Shown piece after piece: positions 44,957 to 52,954 of a DNA stretch of 64,000 nt. How positions within the stretch are numbered: the first letter of the stretch is position 1; every line of letters begins with the position of its first letter. Location of the stretch: the NCBI RefSeq assembly GCF_001625015.1, contig NZ_LVWJ02000014.1, forward strand, positions 992,001 through 1,056,000. The letters run 5' to 3'. Position numbers and translations under genes: made by a program. The notes below the pieces were generated by a model. That model searched no databases. It saw only the letters and a list, made by a program, of their open reading frames with translations, and was not told the DNA's origin. The stretch comes from Lewinella sp. 4G2 (lineage in GTDB: Bacteria > Bacteroidota > Bacteroidia > Chitinophagales > Saprospiraceae).

Positions 44957-45941
44957 ATCGATCGCAATCAGTGCCCTCCTAATTCTGCTGGCCATCGCGC
45001 CGGGAGGGTTAGTGGCCCAGCAATCCGCCCCAGTGGTGATGTACAAAAGCGGCTCGGTATTATTTACCCCCGACGATGGCCGTTCCCCCTACGCCGTGAC
45101 GTCCGGTGACCGGCTTGGCGTGACGGGTGCCCTCCAGCTGAAAGCCGGAGCCAGGGTGGAGATCAATTATCAGGATAAACACCTCGAGCTCAAAGAAGCC
45201 GGGGAGTTTCAGATGGATGAAGTACTGCAAAACCGTGCGGAATCCAGCGGTCTGCTCAGTCGCTTTTATAATTTCATCAGTAATGGTCTGGACCAATCCA
45301 AAAGCAGGCAGTCGCTGGAAAAAGCCTACCTGAAAAACCAGGGCAACGCCCAGGGTAATACCCGTGGGGCGGGGGACGGTGGCCTAAGGAATGTCCGCCC
45401 TTTCGGCGGGAGACTGACGGCGGCGAATTACGCCTTTACCTGGCCGGCATACCCGTCCGCGAGCCATTACGAATTCAGTATTCTAGAAGAAAGCACCGGC
45501 AACTTCCTGATTACAGCCCTGGCGGCGGAGAACACGTTCAGCGTTGACCTTGGCCAACTTAACTTGGCGGACGGACAGTCCTACACCTGGGTCTGCCGCG
45601 CCGTTACGGCCGGGGGGGATAATCGCAACAGTTTGCTTTCACGTGGCGCACCGAAGACGGAGCTGGCCAGTATCACTTTTAGTTATTCGGCGGCTCCCTT
45701 CATCGAGGTCTTTACTGCCACCCGTGGTGAGCTCCCCGGTGCACAGGGTGGTATGCTGCACAATCTCAACCTGGTTATGGCGCTGGAAGACCACGGTTTC
45801 CTGGCTGATGCGGACGCCCTTTACGCCATCCTGTTGCGTGAGACCGAGGATGCGGCCCTGGTCAACAGCCTTTACGCCAGTTTCCTGGCCAGATGGAATT
45901 TGCGGGATGAAGCGGGAAGCCTTTTGGAAGGGCGGCGGTAG
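44949..45941 (+). CDS. FecR-like domain protein of the caspase/CHASE2 operon
   Basis: 330 aa with a signal peptide (SALLILLAIAPGGLVAQ). Residues about 28-95 resemble a FecR domain (VVMYKSGSVLFTPDDGRSPYAVTSGDRL ... ALQLKAGARVEINYQDKHLELKEAGEF). After a linker, residues about 155-215 look like a fibronectin III/Ig-type strand set (YAFTWPAYPSASHYEFSILEES, QSYTWVCRAVTAGG), and the C-terminus is a short helical hairpin (MALEDHGFLADADALYAILLRE). FecR-like proteins are commonly encoded beside CHASE2 proteins in other phyla, supporting a shared sensing role. It is translationally coupled to the CHASE2 gene by an 8-nt overlap. Confidence 0.8.
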   Translation: MIKSIAISALLILLAIAPGGLVAQQSAPVVMYKSGSVLFTPDDGRSPYAVTSGDRLGVTGALQLKAGARVEINYQDKHLELKEAGEFQMDEVLQNRAESSGLLSRFYNFISNGLDQSKSRQSLEKAYLKNQGNAQGNTRGAGDGGLRNVRPFGGRLTAANYAFTWPAYPSASHYEFSILEESTGNFLITALAAENTFSVDLGQLNLADGQSYTWVCRAVTAGGDNRNSLLSRGAPKTELASITFSYSAAPFIEVFTATRGELPGAQGGMLHNLNLVMALEDHGFLADADALYAILLRETEDAALVNSLYASFLARWNLRDEAGSLLEGRR

Positions 45942-45979
45942 CGGATGCGGCCATCAATCAAACACCTTAAACATTACCG

Positions 45980-47578
45980 ATGCAGCTACTGAAAATTATT
46001 TTTCTCCTCTTTCTGCTCGGCAGCGGGTGCGGGGTTTTCGGGCAAGACGCACAAAAGGAGGCCCGGGCAAGAGCGGTATTCGACCGCTTGGTAATGGCCC
46101 GCGGTGATGCCCGAACGCCCGATCCCATCTTTGTATTTAGCCCACTGAAAAGAAGCGCTGCTTCGGCGAATGACGGTACGATAACCCTGGAGGAAGCCGC
46201 TTATGATGTGTGCCTGGGTTTCGGTGAGCGGGCGGATGATGCGCTGGCTGGAATCCTGGCCCACGAGCTCGTTCATTACTATGAGGGCCACGAATGGGAG
46301 GACGGATTTATCTCCCTGGTGGATGGAGACGGAGACGCAGCGGCTACCGTGGCCGAGAATTCGGCAGCCTTCACCAAAGATGAGATCGAAGCCGATTACC
46401 TTGGTGGGTTCCTGGCTCATTTGGCCGGCTACCGCTCTACCCGGCTGATGCCAAGGCTGCTCGCCGCGGTATACAACACTTACGATCTCCCCGAAGAACT
46501 GGCGGATTACCCGCCCCTTTCCGAACGGCAGTCCATTGCACTGCGGACGGCGGATAAACTGGACCAGCTGGTGAATGCCTTTGAAGTTGGGAACCTGTTG
46601 GCCGCCCTCGGCCGCTACGAAGATGGGCTCACCTATTATCAATTTATTCTCAAAGACTTTCAAAGCAGAGAACTATACAACAACCTGGGGGTCCTTTACG
46701 CCATGGCTGCCCTGGAACACTTCGATCCCGCGGCCTTACCCATGGTCTATGCTCTTCAGCTCGATTTTGAAAGCAGGATGGCCACCGGCACGCGGGGCCT
46801 TACCCAGGACGTGGCCTTTCGGGAGGCCTTACTCGCAGAAGCTATTAAAGCGCTGGAAAGTTCCGTCAGTCTTGACGGAGAATACGCGAGTGGATATCTG
46901 AATCTTGCAGCAGCACAATCTCTACTCGCCCACTCCTTCCGTCAATCCCCGGGCAATGCCGCCAATGCAGAGGAGCAATTCGAAAAAGCGGAGGACCTCC
47001 TGCTGGCTGCTCAACTTTCCGCACGCAGGGCAGGCCGTACCCAGGCCGCTAAGGAGAACCCGGACGTGATGGAGAGCGTACGCTCCCTGCAGGATGGGCT
47101 ATCCAACCAAATCGACGATGTTGAATCGGTAAATACAGAAACTACTCCCGTCTCTAAAACTACGGAAAGGGTGAGGCCAGCCTTCACCATCAGAGAAAGT
47201 ATTGGCGGGAGCACCGTGGACGACCTCCTCCTCAAAGCTATTGAATGGGACGAGGAAATAAACATTGGCCCCTCAGGTAAAGGCCCCTCGCTAAAGACGG
47301 CGGTGGCGAGAGAAGGAGGCGACGTCACTAAGCTTTTGCACCAATCCGGCCGTAAGGGGATCCTTTTTCTGCGTGCGGCTAGTGAGGCCGATGGCAGCAC
47401 ATCACTGGGCGTTGCAGTGGGTAGCCCCCGGGAAGATATTGATATTGAATACGGGGAGCCTTCGCGTAAGGTAGCATTGCCCGGTGGTGGGGAATTACTC
47501 GTTTTCGAAGCCAGCGAATTAATCTTCCTGATCAATAAGGGGAAGGTCACCACATGGTACCTCTATCGGGAATTATGA
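45980..47578 (+). CDS. M48-like zinc metallopeptidase with TPR region
   Basis: 532 aa, last gene of the operon (38 nt after the FecR-like gene). Signal peptide (IIFLLFLLGSGCGVFGQ). Zinc motif HELVH (His95, Glu96, His99) in GILAHELVHYYEGHE and a downstream ExxxD (Glu135-Asp139, TKDEIEADYLGG) supplying the third ligand, as in M48 peptidases; there are no TMs as in HtpX. The middle is TPR-like (LLAALGRYEDGLTYYQFILKDF, SRELYNNLGVLYAM). The C-terminal 150 residues form a unique domain (LLLKAIEWDEEINIG). It is probably a periplasmic protease. Having a cysteine and a metallo protease in one operon suggests a cascade, which is inference. Confidence 0.85.
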   Translation: MQLLKIIFLLFLLGSGCGVFGQDAQKEARARAVFDRLVMARGDARTPDPIFVFSPLKRSAASANDGTITLEEAAYDVCLGFGERADDALAGILAHELVHYYEGHEWEDGFISLVDGDGDAAATVAENSAAFTKDEIEADYLGGFLAHLAGYRSTRLMPRLLAAVYNTYDLPEELADYPPLSERQSIALRTADKLDQLVNAFEVGNLLAALGRYEDGLTYYQFILKDFQSRELYNNLGVLYAMAALEHFDPAALPMVYALQLDFESRMATGTRGLTQDVAFREALLAEAIKALESSVSLDGEYASGYLNLAAAQSLLAHSFRQSPGNAANAEEQFEKAEDLLLAAQLSARRAGRTQAAKENPDVMESVRSLQDGLSNQIDDVESVNTETTPVSKTTERVRPAFTIRESIGGSTVDDLLLKAIEWDEEINIGPSGKGPSLKTAVAREGGDVTKLLHQSGRKGILFLRAASEADGSTSLGVAVGSPREDIDIEYGEPSRKVALPGGGELLVFEASELIFLINKGKVTTWYLYREL

Positions 47579-47618
47579 TGTGAAACCCATTAGGTACAGC
47601 TACTGTGCCCTTTTGTTG

Positions 47619-47635
47619 GCACCTGCGGCAGCGCC
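47619..47635 (-). repeat. REP-like 17-bp motif
   Basis: GCACCTGCGGCAGCGCC, exact consensus, 41 nt after the M48-like gene. It is followed by a run of GAGTGTCGAGT-type direct repeats (about 47645-47682). Confidence 0.6.
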
Positions 47636-47739
47636 CGTTTTGAGTTGCGAGTGTCGAGTGTCGAGTGGCGAGTATGGAGTTGCAAGTACCGAGGGGTGAG
47701 TACCTGTCTTAGGAGCAACTTTTAGGGCTTGATGTGTAG

Positions 47740-47771
47740 TTGCGTTATCATTTGCTGGCTTGCTATCTTTG
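47740..47771 (+). promoter_or_regulatory. Bacteroidota-type promoter of glyS
   Basis: TTG (47740-47742), 21 nt spacer, TATCTTTG (47764-47771): a full match to the Bacteroidota -33/-7 consensus. Transcription should start near 47778, leaving a 5' UTR of about 90 nt occupied almost entirely by a hairpin. Confidence 0.75.
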
Positions 47772-47785
47772 CGAGCCCTAAGAAA

Positions 47786-47860
47786 AGTCTGTAGTCTGTA
47801 GTCTGTAGTAGCCCTCCGAATTGTCGTTGGCTACGGACTACAGACTACGGACTGCAGACT
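47786..47860 (+). promoter_or_regulatory. Long hairpin in the glyS 5' UTR
   Basis: Left arm 47786-47813 is built of tandem AGTCTGT units; right arm 47829-47860 of ACTACAG/ACGGACT units. They pair over about 28 bp with only G-U-compatible differences and one 4-nt bulge, around a 15-nt loop. The stem ends 8 nt before the ATG, so it would mask the ribosome-binding region. No T-box (specifier loop, AGGGTGGNACCGCG) sequence is present. Confidence 0.7.
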
Positions 47861-47868
47861 ATAAAATT

Positions 47869-49434
47869 ATGATCTTCGCAGACTTCAAAAAACTCACCGC
47901 CCACGCCAAGGATTATGGCTTCGTCTTTCAGTCGTCCGAGATCTACGATGGGCTGGGGGCGGCTTATGACTACGGGCCCCTCGGCGTGCTGCTGAAGAAC
48001 AACCTCAAGGAATACTGGTGGCGGAGCATGGTACAACTGCACGACAACATCGTGGGGCTGGACGCCAGCATCTTCATGCACCCCAAGACCTGGAAGGCCT
48101 CCGGCCACGTCGATGCGTTCAACGACCCACTGGTGGATAACAAGATCAGCAAGAAGCGGTACCGCGCCGACGTATTGATCGAGGACCACATCGCCAAGAT
48201 TGAGGGTAAGCTGAACAAGGAGATTGCCAAGGCGAAAAAGCGCTTCGGCGACGCCTTCGACGAGGTGGAATTCCGCGCCACCAACGGCAACGTGAAGCGC
48301 TACCAGGGGCAGATGGACGAGATCGCCCAGCGCCTCGCCAAAGCCATGACGGACGGCAACATGGAGGAACTGCGCCAAATGCTCATCGACCTGGAAATCA
48401 AGGACCCGGAATCCGGCGCGGCGGACTGGACGGACGTGCGGCAGTTTAACCTGATGTTCTCCACCCAGCTTGGTAACATTGCCGGGGAGGAAGGTAAACT
48501 GTACCTGCGTCCGGAAACGGCCCAGGGTATTTTCGTGAACTTCCTGAACGTGCAGAAGTCAACTCGGCAGAAACTGCCCTTCGGTATCGCACAGATTGGT
48601 AAGGCTTTCCGGAACGAGATCGTAGCCCGCCAATTTATCTTCCGGATGCGGGAGTTCGAGCAGATGGAGATGCAATTTTTCATCAAGCCTGGCACGCAGA
48701 TGGAGTGGTACAACAAGTGGAAAGAAACCCGCCTGAAGTGGCACAAGGCCCTCGGCCACCCGGATGAAAAACTGCGCTTCCACGACCACGATAACCTGGC
48801 CCACTACGCCGACGCGGCAGTGGATATCCAGTTCGACTTCCCCTTCGGTTTCAAGGAGTTGGAAGGCATCCACAGCCGGACGGATTTTGACCTGGGCGCC
48901 CACATGGAACTCTCCGGCAAGAAGATGACCTACCACGACCCGGAAACGAAAGAAAGCTACGTGCCCTACGTGCTGGAGACCTCCATTGGTGCCGACCGCC
49001 TCTTCCTCGCTACGATGAGCCACGCCCTGCGGACCGAGATGGTGCCCGGGCAGGATGATGAGAAGAACGTTCGTGATGTGATGAAGCTCCACCCGGCGCT
49101 CGCGCCCATCAAGGCGGCGATCATGCCCCTGAAGCGGAACAAGCCCGAGATTGTGGAAGTAGCGAAGCAAATCTTCAATGACCTTCGCTTCCGCTTCGAT
49201 TGCCAGTACGACGATACCGGCGCCATCGGGAAGCTTTACCGCCGCCAGGATGCCGTAGGTACACCCTTCTGCGTAACGGTTGATTTCGATACGATCGAAG
49301 AAGGCGAGCATAAGGGCACCGTGACCGTCCGCGACCGCGACACGCTGGAGCAGACGCGGGTGAAGATTGAAGACCTGGCCGCGTTCATCGGCCCGAAGGT
49401 GGATATGGCTAATTTGCTGGCGGCGGCGCAGTAG
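47869..49434 (+). CDS. glyS: Glycyl-tRNA synthetase, homodimeric class II
   Basis: 521 aa enzyme charging tRNA-Gly in the cytosol. The start ATG 47869 lies just after the 5' UTR hairpin; earlier in-frame starts would read through the hairpin. Class II alpha2-type features: DYGFVFQSSEIYDGLGAAYDYGPLG at the N-terminus, motif 2 (GKAFRNEI), the glycine-binding region (MREFEQMEMQFFI), motif 3 (TSIGADRLFLA) and a C-terminal anticodon-binding domain (LAPIKAAIMPL ... GTVTVRDRDTLEQTRV). Length and all motifs are normal for the bacterial/archaeal-eukaryotic alpha2 form. Confidence 0.98.
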   Translation: MIFADFKKLTAHAKDYGFVFQSSEIYDGLGAAYDYGPLGVLLKNNLKEYWWRSMVQLHDNIVGLDASIFMHPKTWKASGHVDAFNDPLVDNKISKKRYRADVLIEDHIAKIEGKLNKEIAKAKKRFGDAFDEVEFRATNGNVKRYQGQMDEIAQRLAKAMTDGNMEELRQMLIDLEIKDPESGAADWTDVRQFNLMFSTQLGNIAGEEGKLYLRPETAQGIFVNFLNVQKSTRQKLPFGIAQIGKAFRNEIVARQFIFRMREFEQMEMQFFIKPGTQMEWYNKWKETRLKWHKALGHPDEKLRFHDHDNLAHYADAAVDIQFDFPFGFKELEGIHSRTDFDLGAHMELSGKKMTYHDPETKESYVPYVLETSIGADRLFLATMSHALRTEMVPGQDDEKNVRDVMKLHPALAPIKAAIMPLKRNKPEIVEVAKQIFNDLRFRFDCQYDDTGAIGKLYRRQDAVGTPFCVTVDFDTIEEGEHKGTVTVRDRDTLEQTRVKIEDLAAFIGPKVDMANLLAAAQ

Positions 49435-49449
49435 GCCAGCCACTTTGCA

Positions 49450-50025
49450 ATGTCCCGCCCTCAATTAAAACCCGGAAGCGGTTTACTACTCGAAGCCCTT
49501 GGCCGCCACGCGGCTCAGGGCTTCGAGCTTAGTGTCTTTACGGCCCATAAGCTAACCTACTTTCTCAAGCAATTGGGTGGGCCTTACGGGAAGCAAGTTC
49601 GGTTTTCGGGCAGCCCGCGGGGCCCGCTCTCGCCGGCGGTGGATGCGGTACTGCGGCGCCTCAACGGTAGCTATCTGCGAACCTCACTGGAAGGACCGGA
49701 TCACCTTTCCGCACCACTAGTATTGGATGCGGACCACCGCTTGATTACCGAACGCTACGTACGGGAAGAATTATCCGCATTACACCAAAAGCTCCCCGGC
49801 CATCTGGACCGGTTGTTGGAAGATTACCGCGATGAGTTTGGTTTGGAGTTGTTGTCGAGCGTCCACTTAGTCAGGACTTTCTTTACCCAGAAGAACGTCG
49901 CCCAGATCGTAGAGATTACCCGCGGCTGGATGGAGCGGCCGGTGGAGGAAGTCAGGACTCATCAGGTTGCCGCGGCGGTCAAGCGTTTGGATGATTTTGC
50001 GGGGTTGTTGGCGTTTGGGGGGTAG
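49450..50025 (+). CDS. Orphan protein resembling the DarG C-terminal domain
   Basis: 191 aa, cytosolic, starting 15 nt after the glyS stop. The pattern HKLTYFLKQLGGPYGKQVRFSG-x-x-GPLSPAVDAVLRRLNGSYLR and later FGLELLSSVHLV resembles the region that follows the macrodomain in DarG, the antitoxin of the DNA ADP-ribosylating toxin DarT (there KLAYFLQ..., YGPY..., ELLATVHWV). There is no macrodomain (about 150 residues shorter than DarG) and no DarT gene nearby, so it is not an intact DarTG system. It could be a domain with an independent role or a remnant. Assignment is from memory of the pattern and moderately uncertain. Confidence 0.5.
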   Translation: MSRPQLKPGSGLLLEALGRHAAQGFELSVFTAHKLTYFLKQLGGPYGKQVRFSGSPRGPLSPAVDAVLRRLNGSYLRTSLEGPDHLSAPLVLDADHRLITERYVREELSALHQKLPGHLDRLLEDYRDEFGLELLSSVHLVRTFFTQKNVAQIVEITRGWMERPVEEVRTHQVAAAVKRLDDFAGLLAFGG

Positions 50026-50071
50026 GGTTTTAGGTAGGATGTTGGGTTAACGGCCCTGGTACTGAAGCACA

Positions 50072-50155
50072 ATTAACCCCTATTTTACCCATGACTTTGG
50101 GTAAATAACCCCCATTTTACCCATGAATTGTGGGCAGATAACCCCCATTTTGTAC
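50072..50155 (+). repeat. Three direct repeats upstream of the AAA_14 ATPase gene
   Basis: ATAACCCCCATTTTACCCATGA-type repeats start at 50073, 50105 and 50138 (the third truncated to ATAACCCCCATTTTG), spaced 32 and 33 bp, about three helical turns. The gene starts 30 nt after the third. Regular phasing suggests a protein-binding operator, possibly autoregulatory. Confidence 0.75.
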
Positions 50156-50184
50156 GAGAATGTAGTGATTGCTTACTTTTATGC

Positions 50185-51534
50185 ATGATTGAATTAAAGT
50201 ATCGTAGCGCTGAAGAATACTTAGAACGTTGGAGGCACCGCCAAACGCGCCGCCCGTTGTTGCTAAGAGGGGCCCGACAAGTGGGGAAGTCCAGTCTGGT
50301 GCGTAAGCATAGTAAAGGGTACCGACATTTTATTGAGTTGAATCTGGAACTGCCTGCTGACCGTGAATTATTTGCGGGCTTTCCACCTATTTTAGAGATC
50401 GCGACACGTATAGCTTTACGGTATAACCTCTCCGCGCTAGACGATGAGACGCTGCTCTTCATTGATGAGATTCAAGAGCAACCTGAAGTAATTCAGCTGC
50501 TTCGTTACTTCTACGAAGAGTTACCAAATATTCGGGTGATTGCTGCTGGATCGCTGCTGGAATTTGCGTTGGGTGAAGTCCGTAGTTTTCCTGTTGGGCG
50601 CGTTGAATTTTACCAATTGCACCCTCTCACCTTCTATGAATATTTAATCTGGATGGGAAAGGATGTGCTTGCGCAAGCATCCAGAAAAGTCCCCGTAGAT
50701 CAAGCTGCCCACCACGAATTACTGACGGCATTTCATCGGTACACGATCGTGGGCGGAATGCCAGAGGTAGTAACTAATCTTGCAGCAGGGGCCAGCCTAG
50801 AAGAGGTGCAGAATCTTTACGAGCTCATTTGGTCCGCCTACCGTAGCGATGCTGAAAAGTATGCTAAAAATTTGCGCCAGCGGCAAGTATTGAGACACCT
50901 ACTTAATACCGCCGCTAACGAGGACGATCGGATCAAACTAGCAAAGTTTGGTGGTTCAAATTTCAGAAGTGAAGAGGTGAGTGCGGCGTTTCAGGCACTG
51001 CAACAAGCAGGTGTACTACGGCTGATCTACCCCACCTCTTCCTACGACTTACCGGTGATCACGGAATACAGGCGCAGCCCCCGCATTCAATTATTGGATA
51101 CGGGCTTATTGAATTACGTCCGTGGTATACAAACCGATCTGCTGCGTACGGATGATCTATCTACGGTATATCGTGGTCGGATCGCCCAACACATCATGAC
51201 CCAAGCGCTGATTGCCACCCATCATACGAGTAATTGGAACCCTCACTTTTGGGTAAGAGAAAAGTCCGGTAGTTCCGCCGAGATCGATTTGATTCTGGAA
51301 GGGAAAAAGAATATCCATCCCCTAGAGGTCAAAGCAGGCCCGCAGGGCAGGTTGAGATCACTACATCAGTTTGTAGAACGGTCACAGCATTCCGTGGCGC
51401 TGCGAACGTTGCGTAATGCTTTTTCAATAGAAGAGGTAACAACTCCCTCCGGATATCCTTACCAATTGGTCAACCTCCCCTACTACCACGTTGATCAGTG
51501 GCCAGCCTATTTGGAACTAGGCACCCGAAAATAA
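50185..51534 (+). CDS. AAA_14 / DUF4143 ATPase
   Basis: 449 aa cytosolic ATP-binding protein. ATG 50185 is chosen because it gives the standard N-terminus (IELKYRSAEEYLERW); an earlier frame start lies in the operator repeats. Walker A GARQVGKSS (29-37), Walker B LLFIDEIQ (Asp94, Glu95), sensor region VIAAGSLLEFAL, then a winged-helix part and a C-terminal DUF4143 restriction-endonuclease-like domain (SSAEIDLILEGKKNIHPLEVKAG, with Glu, Asp and Glu-x-Lys). The family is widespread, sporadic and horizontally mobile, with function unknown. The gene is more AT-rich than its neighbours, consistent with transfer. Confidence 0.88.
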   Translation: MIELKYRSAEEYLERWRHRQTRRPLLLRGARQVGKSSLVRKHSKGYRHFIELNLELPADRELFAGFPPILEIATRIALRYNLSALDDETLLFIDEIQEQPEVIQLLRYFYEELPNIRVIAAGSLLEFALGEVRSFPVGRVEFYQLHPLTFYEYLIWMGKDVLAQASRKVPVDQAAHHELLTAFHRYTIVGGMPEVVTNLAAGASLEEVQNLYELIWSAYRSDAEKYAKNLRQRQVLRHLLNTAANEDDRIKLAKFGGSNFRSEEVSAAFQALQQAGVLRLIYPTSSYDLPVITEYRRSPRIQLLDTGLLNYVRGIQTDLLRTDDLSTVYRGRIAQHIMTQALIATHHTSNWNPHFWVREKSGSSAEIDLILEGKKNIHPLEVKAGPQGRLRSLHQFVERSQHSVALRTLRNAFSIEEVTTPSGYPYQLVNLPYYHVDQWPAYLELGTRK

Positions 51535-51595
51535 TTAATCCCACCACCGTTACTTTTCGAATACCCCCGCGAGTATGTAGATAAATACCAATAAC

Positions 51596-52450
51596 ATGCT
51601 CCGATTCATCCAGACCCTCGCCTTCTTTTTATTCACCCTGGCCTACCTCTCCGCCCAGGCTACTACCGGCCGGGTGGTGGACGAAGACGGCCGGGCCATC
51701 CCTTACGCTACCATTCTAGTCGCTCACAATGGAACAGGGACGCTGACGGACAATGCGGGCTTGTTTCAACTTGAAGGGGCTCAGCTTGCGGACACTACTA
51801 CGCTCACCATCTCTTCCATCGGCTACGAAACTCAACGCGTTTCCTTGGAAGCGCTATCCATAAAAGCAGGAGGCGCAGTCGTCGTCCTGCCCTCCGCTAA
51901 TTACGTGCTTCAAACGGCTGAGGTGGCGGCGGACCGTATCAAGATGAAGCGCAAGAAGATCGGGATGCCCGGGATTATGAACGGGACTTACATCTACGGT
52001 ACGGAAAACAAGATCCGCCGCCACGAAATCGGTACGGTGCTCCGTCCGGATCAAGCCGCCAAGCTCGACGAAGTCATCATCAAAGTTCGGGGCATGGATG
52101 CCGACTCCGTGTTGCTGGACGTCAATCTCTACCGTATGCAGTTCGGCATGGTGGGGGAGCCGTTGCTGAAGGAGCGGGTTTTCCTACAACTCAGCCAGGC
52201 GGAGGTGGGAAAGGACATCAGTATTGACCTCGCCGATCAGGGGATTGAGGTGGAGGAGGAATTCCTCGTCACCCTTCGCATTCTCGACGTCGTCGGTGCC
52301 TTCACCGAATTCCGCATCGCCGGCAAAACAGGGGAAGCGATTGGTCGCTCCCGCGCTACCGGCGGCCGCTGGGTGGCGGATTATATGGCGCCGAATATTC
52401 GGGTTAGGGTGAGGTACCCGAAGGGGGGAGGGGATGTTGAGGGACTTTAG
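51596..52450 (+). CDS. Secreted carboxypeptidase-regulatory-like domain protein
   Basis: 284 aa with a signal peptide (LAFFLFTLAYLSAQ). Residues about 22-110 form a CarboxypepD_reg-like beta-sandwich (TTGRVVDEDGRAIPYATILV, ISSIGYETQRVSL). The remainder is a beta-rich module with two predicted pairs of strands (LDEVIIKVRGMDADSVLLDVNLY, EEFLVTLRILD) of the type found in Bacteroidota proteins of unknown function that carry this domain. It has no TonB barrel. The last codons run into composite repeat copy 5, whose alpha block begins at the stop codon. Confidence 0.8.
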   Translation: MLRFIQTLAFFLFTLAYLSAQATTGRVVDEDGRAIPYATILVAHNGTGTLTDNAGLFQLEGAQLADTTTLTISSIGYETQRVSLEALSIKAGGAVVVLPSANYVLQTAEVAADRIKMKRKKIGMPGIMNGTYIYGTENKIRRHEIGTVLRPDQAAKLDEVIIKVRGMDADSVLLDVNLYRMQFGMVGEPLLKERVFLQLSQAEVGKDISIDLADQGIEVEEEFLVTLRILDVVGAFTEFRIAGKTGEAIGRSRATGGRWVADYMAPNIRVRVRYPKGGGDVEGL

Positions 52451-52935
52451 ACGTTAGGTTTTGGATCTTAGACGGGATTTTGTAAGGACTTTAGACGTTA
52501 GATTTTAGCCCTTAGACGGGAAACCTAAATCCTTGGGAAGTTATCCGTCCCTTAACCGTGGTAGTGATTTCAGCGGCAGAAAGCGTGAAGAAATTTGCAC
52601 TGTTTGAGCACGCGATAGAATTAAACGTGACCCACAAAATGAATGTAAACGGCAGACCCAGAGTTTGAAACAAAAGGTGATTGGCGAGTTGGCAAATTTT
52701 AGCTTTCTGCCGCTGAAATCGCGTTAAGCCACGGTTACAGGACAAGACTTTTGCTTCTTTTGGTCACAAAAGAAGTGCTACAAAAGAAGTGCTACAAAAG
52801 GGTTGAAATAAAACCCGACCTGGAGGTCGGGAGCCGGTGAAAAGTCACGTTAAATCAGTAAGCAAAAAATTCATTTCTTATGGAAACTATTGCAGAAAGC
52901 AGCGCTCAATGTCTGACCTAAAGGTCAGACTACCG
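52441..52935 (+). repeat. Composite repeat, copy 5 (type III arms)
   Basis: Two alpha blocks (52441-52482 and 52486-52540); left arm about 52551-52610 (TTAACCGTGG, ATTTCAGCGGCAGAAAG, AAATTTGC); spacer about 80 nt; right arm about 52686-52740 (GGCAAATTTTAGC, CTTTCTGCCGCTGAAAT, CCACGGTTA). Both arms changed together relative to types I and II. Gamma CTTCTTTTG-GTCA-CAAAAGAAG (about 52754-52775), with a short tandem of CTACAAAAGAAGTG; delta variants CCCGACCT-GG-AGGTCGGG (52813-52830) and GTCTGACCT-AA-AGGTCAGAC (52910-52929), each with a different but self-complementary stem. Confidence 0.85.
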
Positions 52936-52954
52936 GGGGAGGGTTATGGCAAAC

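Noticed and set aside
47786-47860. T-box riboswitch upstream of glyS
   Set aside because: No specifier-loop architecture or T-box consensus; the leader is one simple hairpin.
49450-50025. Complete DarTG toxin-antitoxin system
   Set aside because: Neither a macrodomain nor a DarT gene is present.
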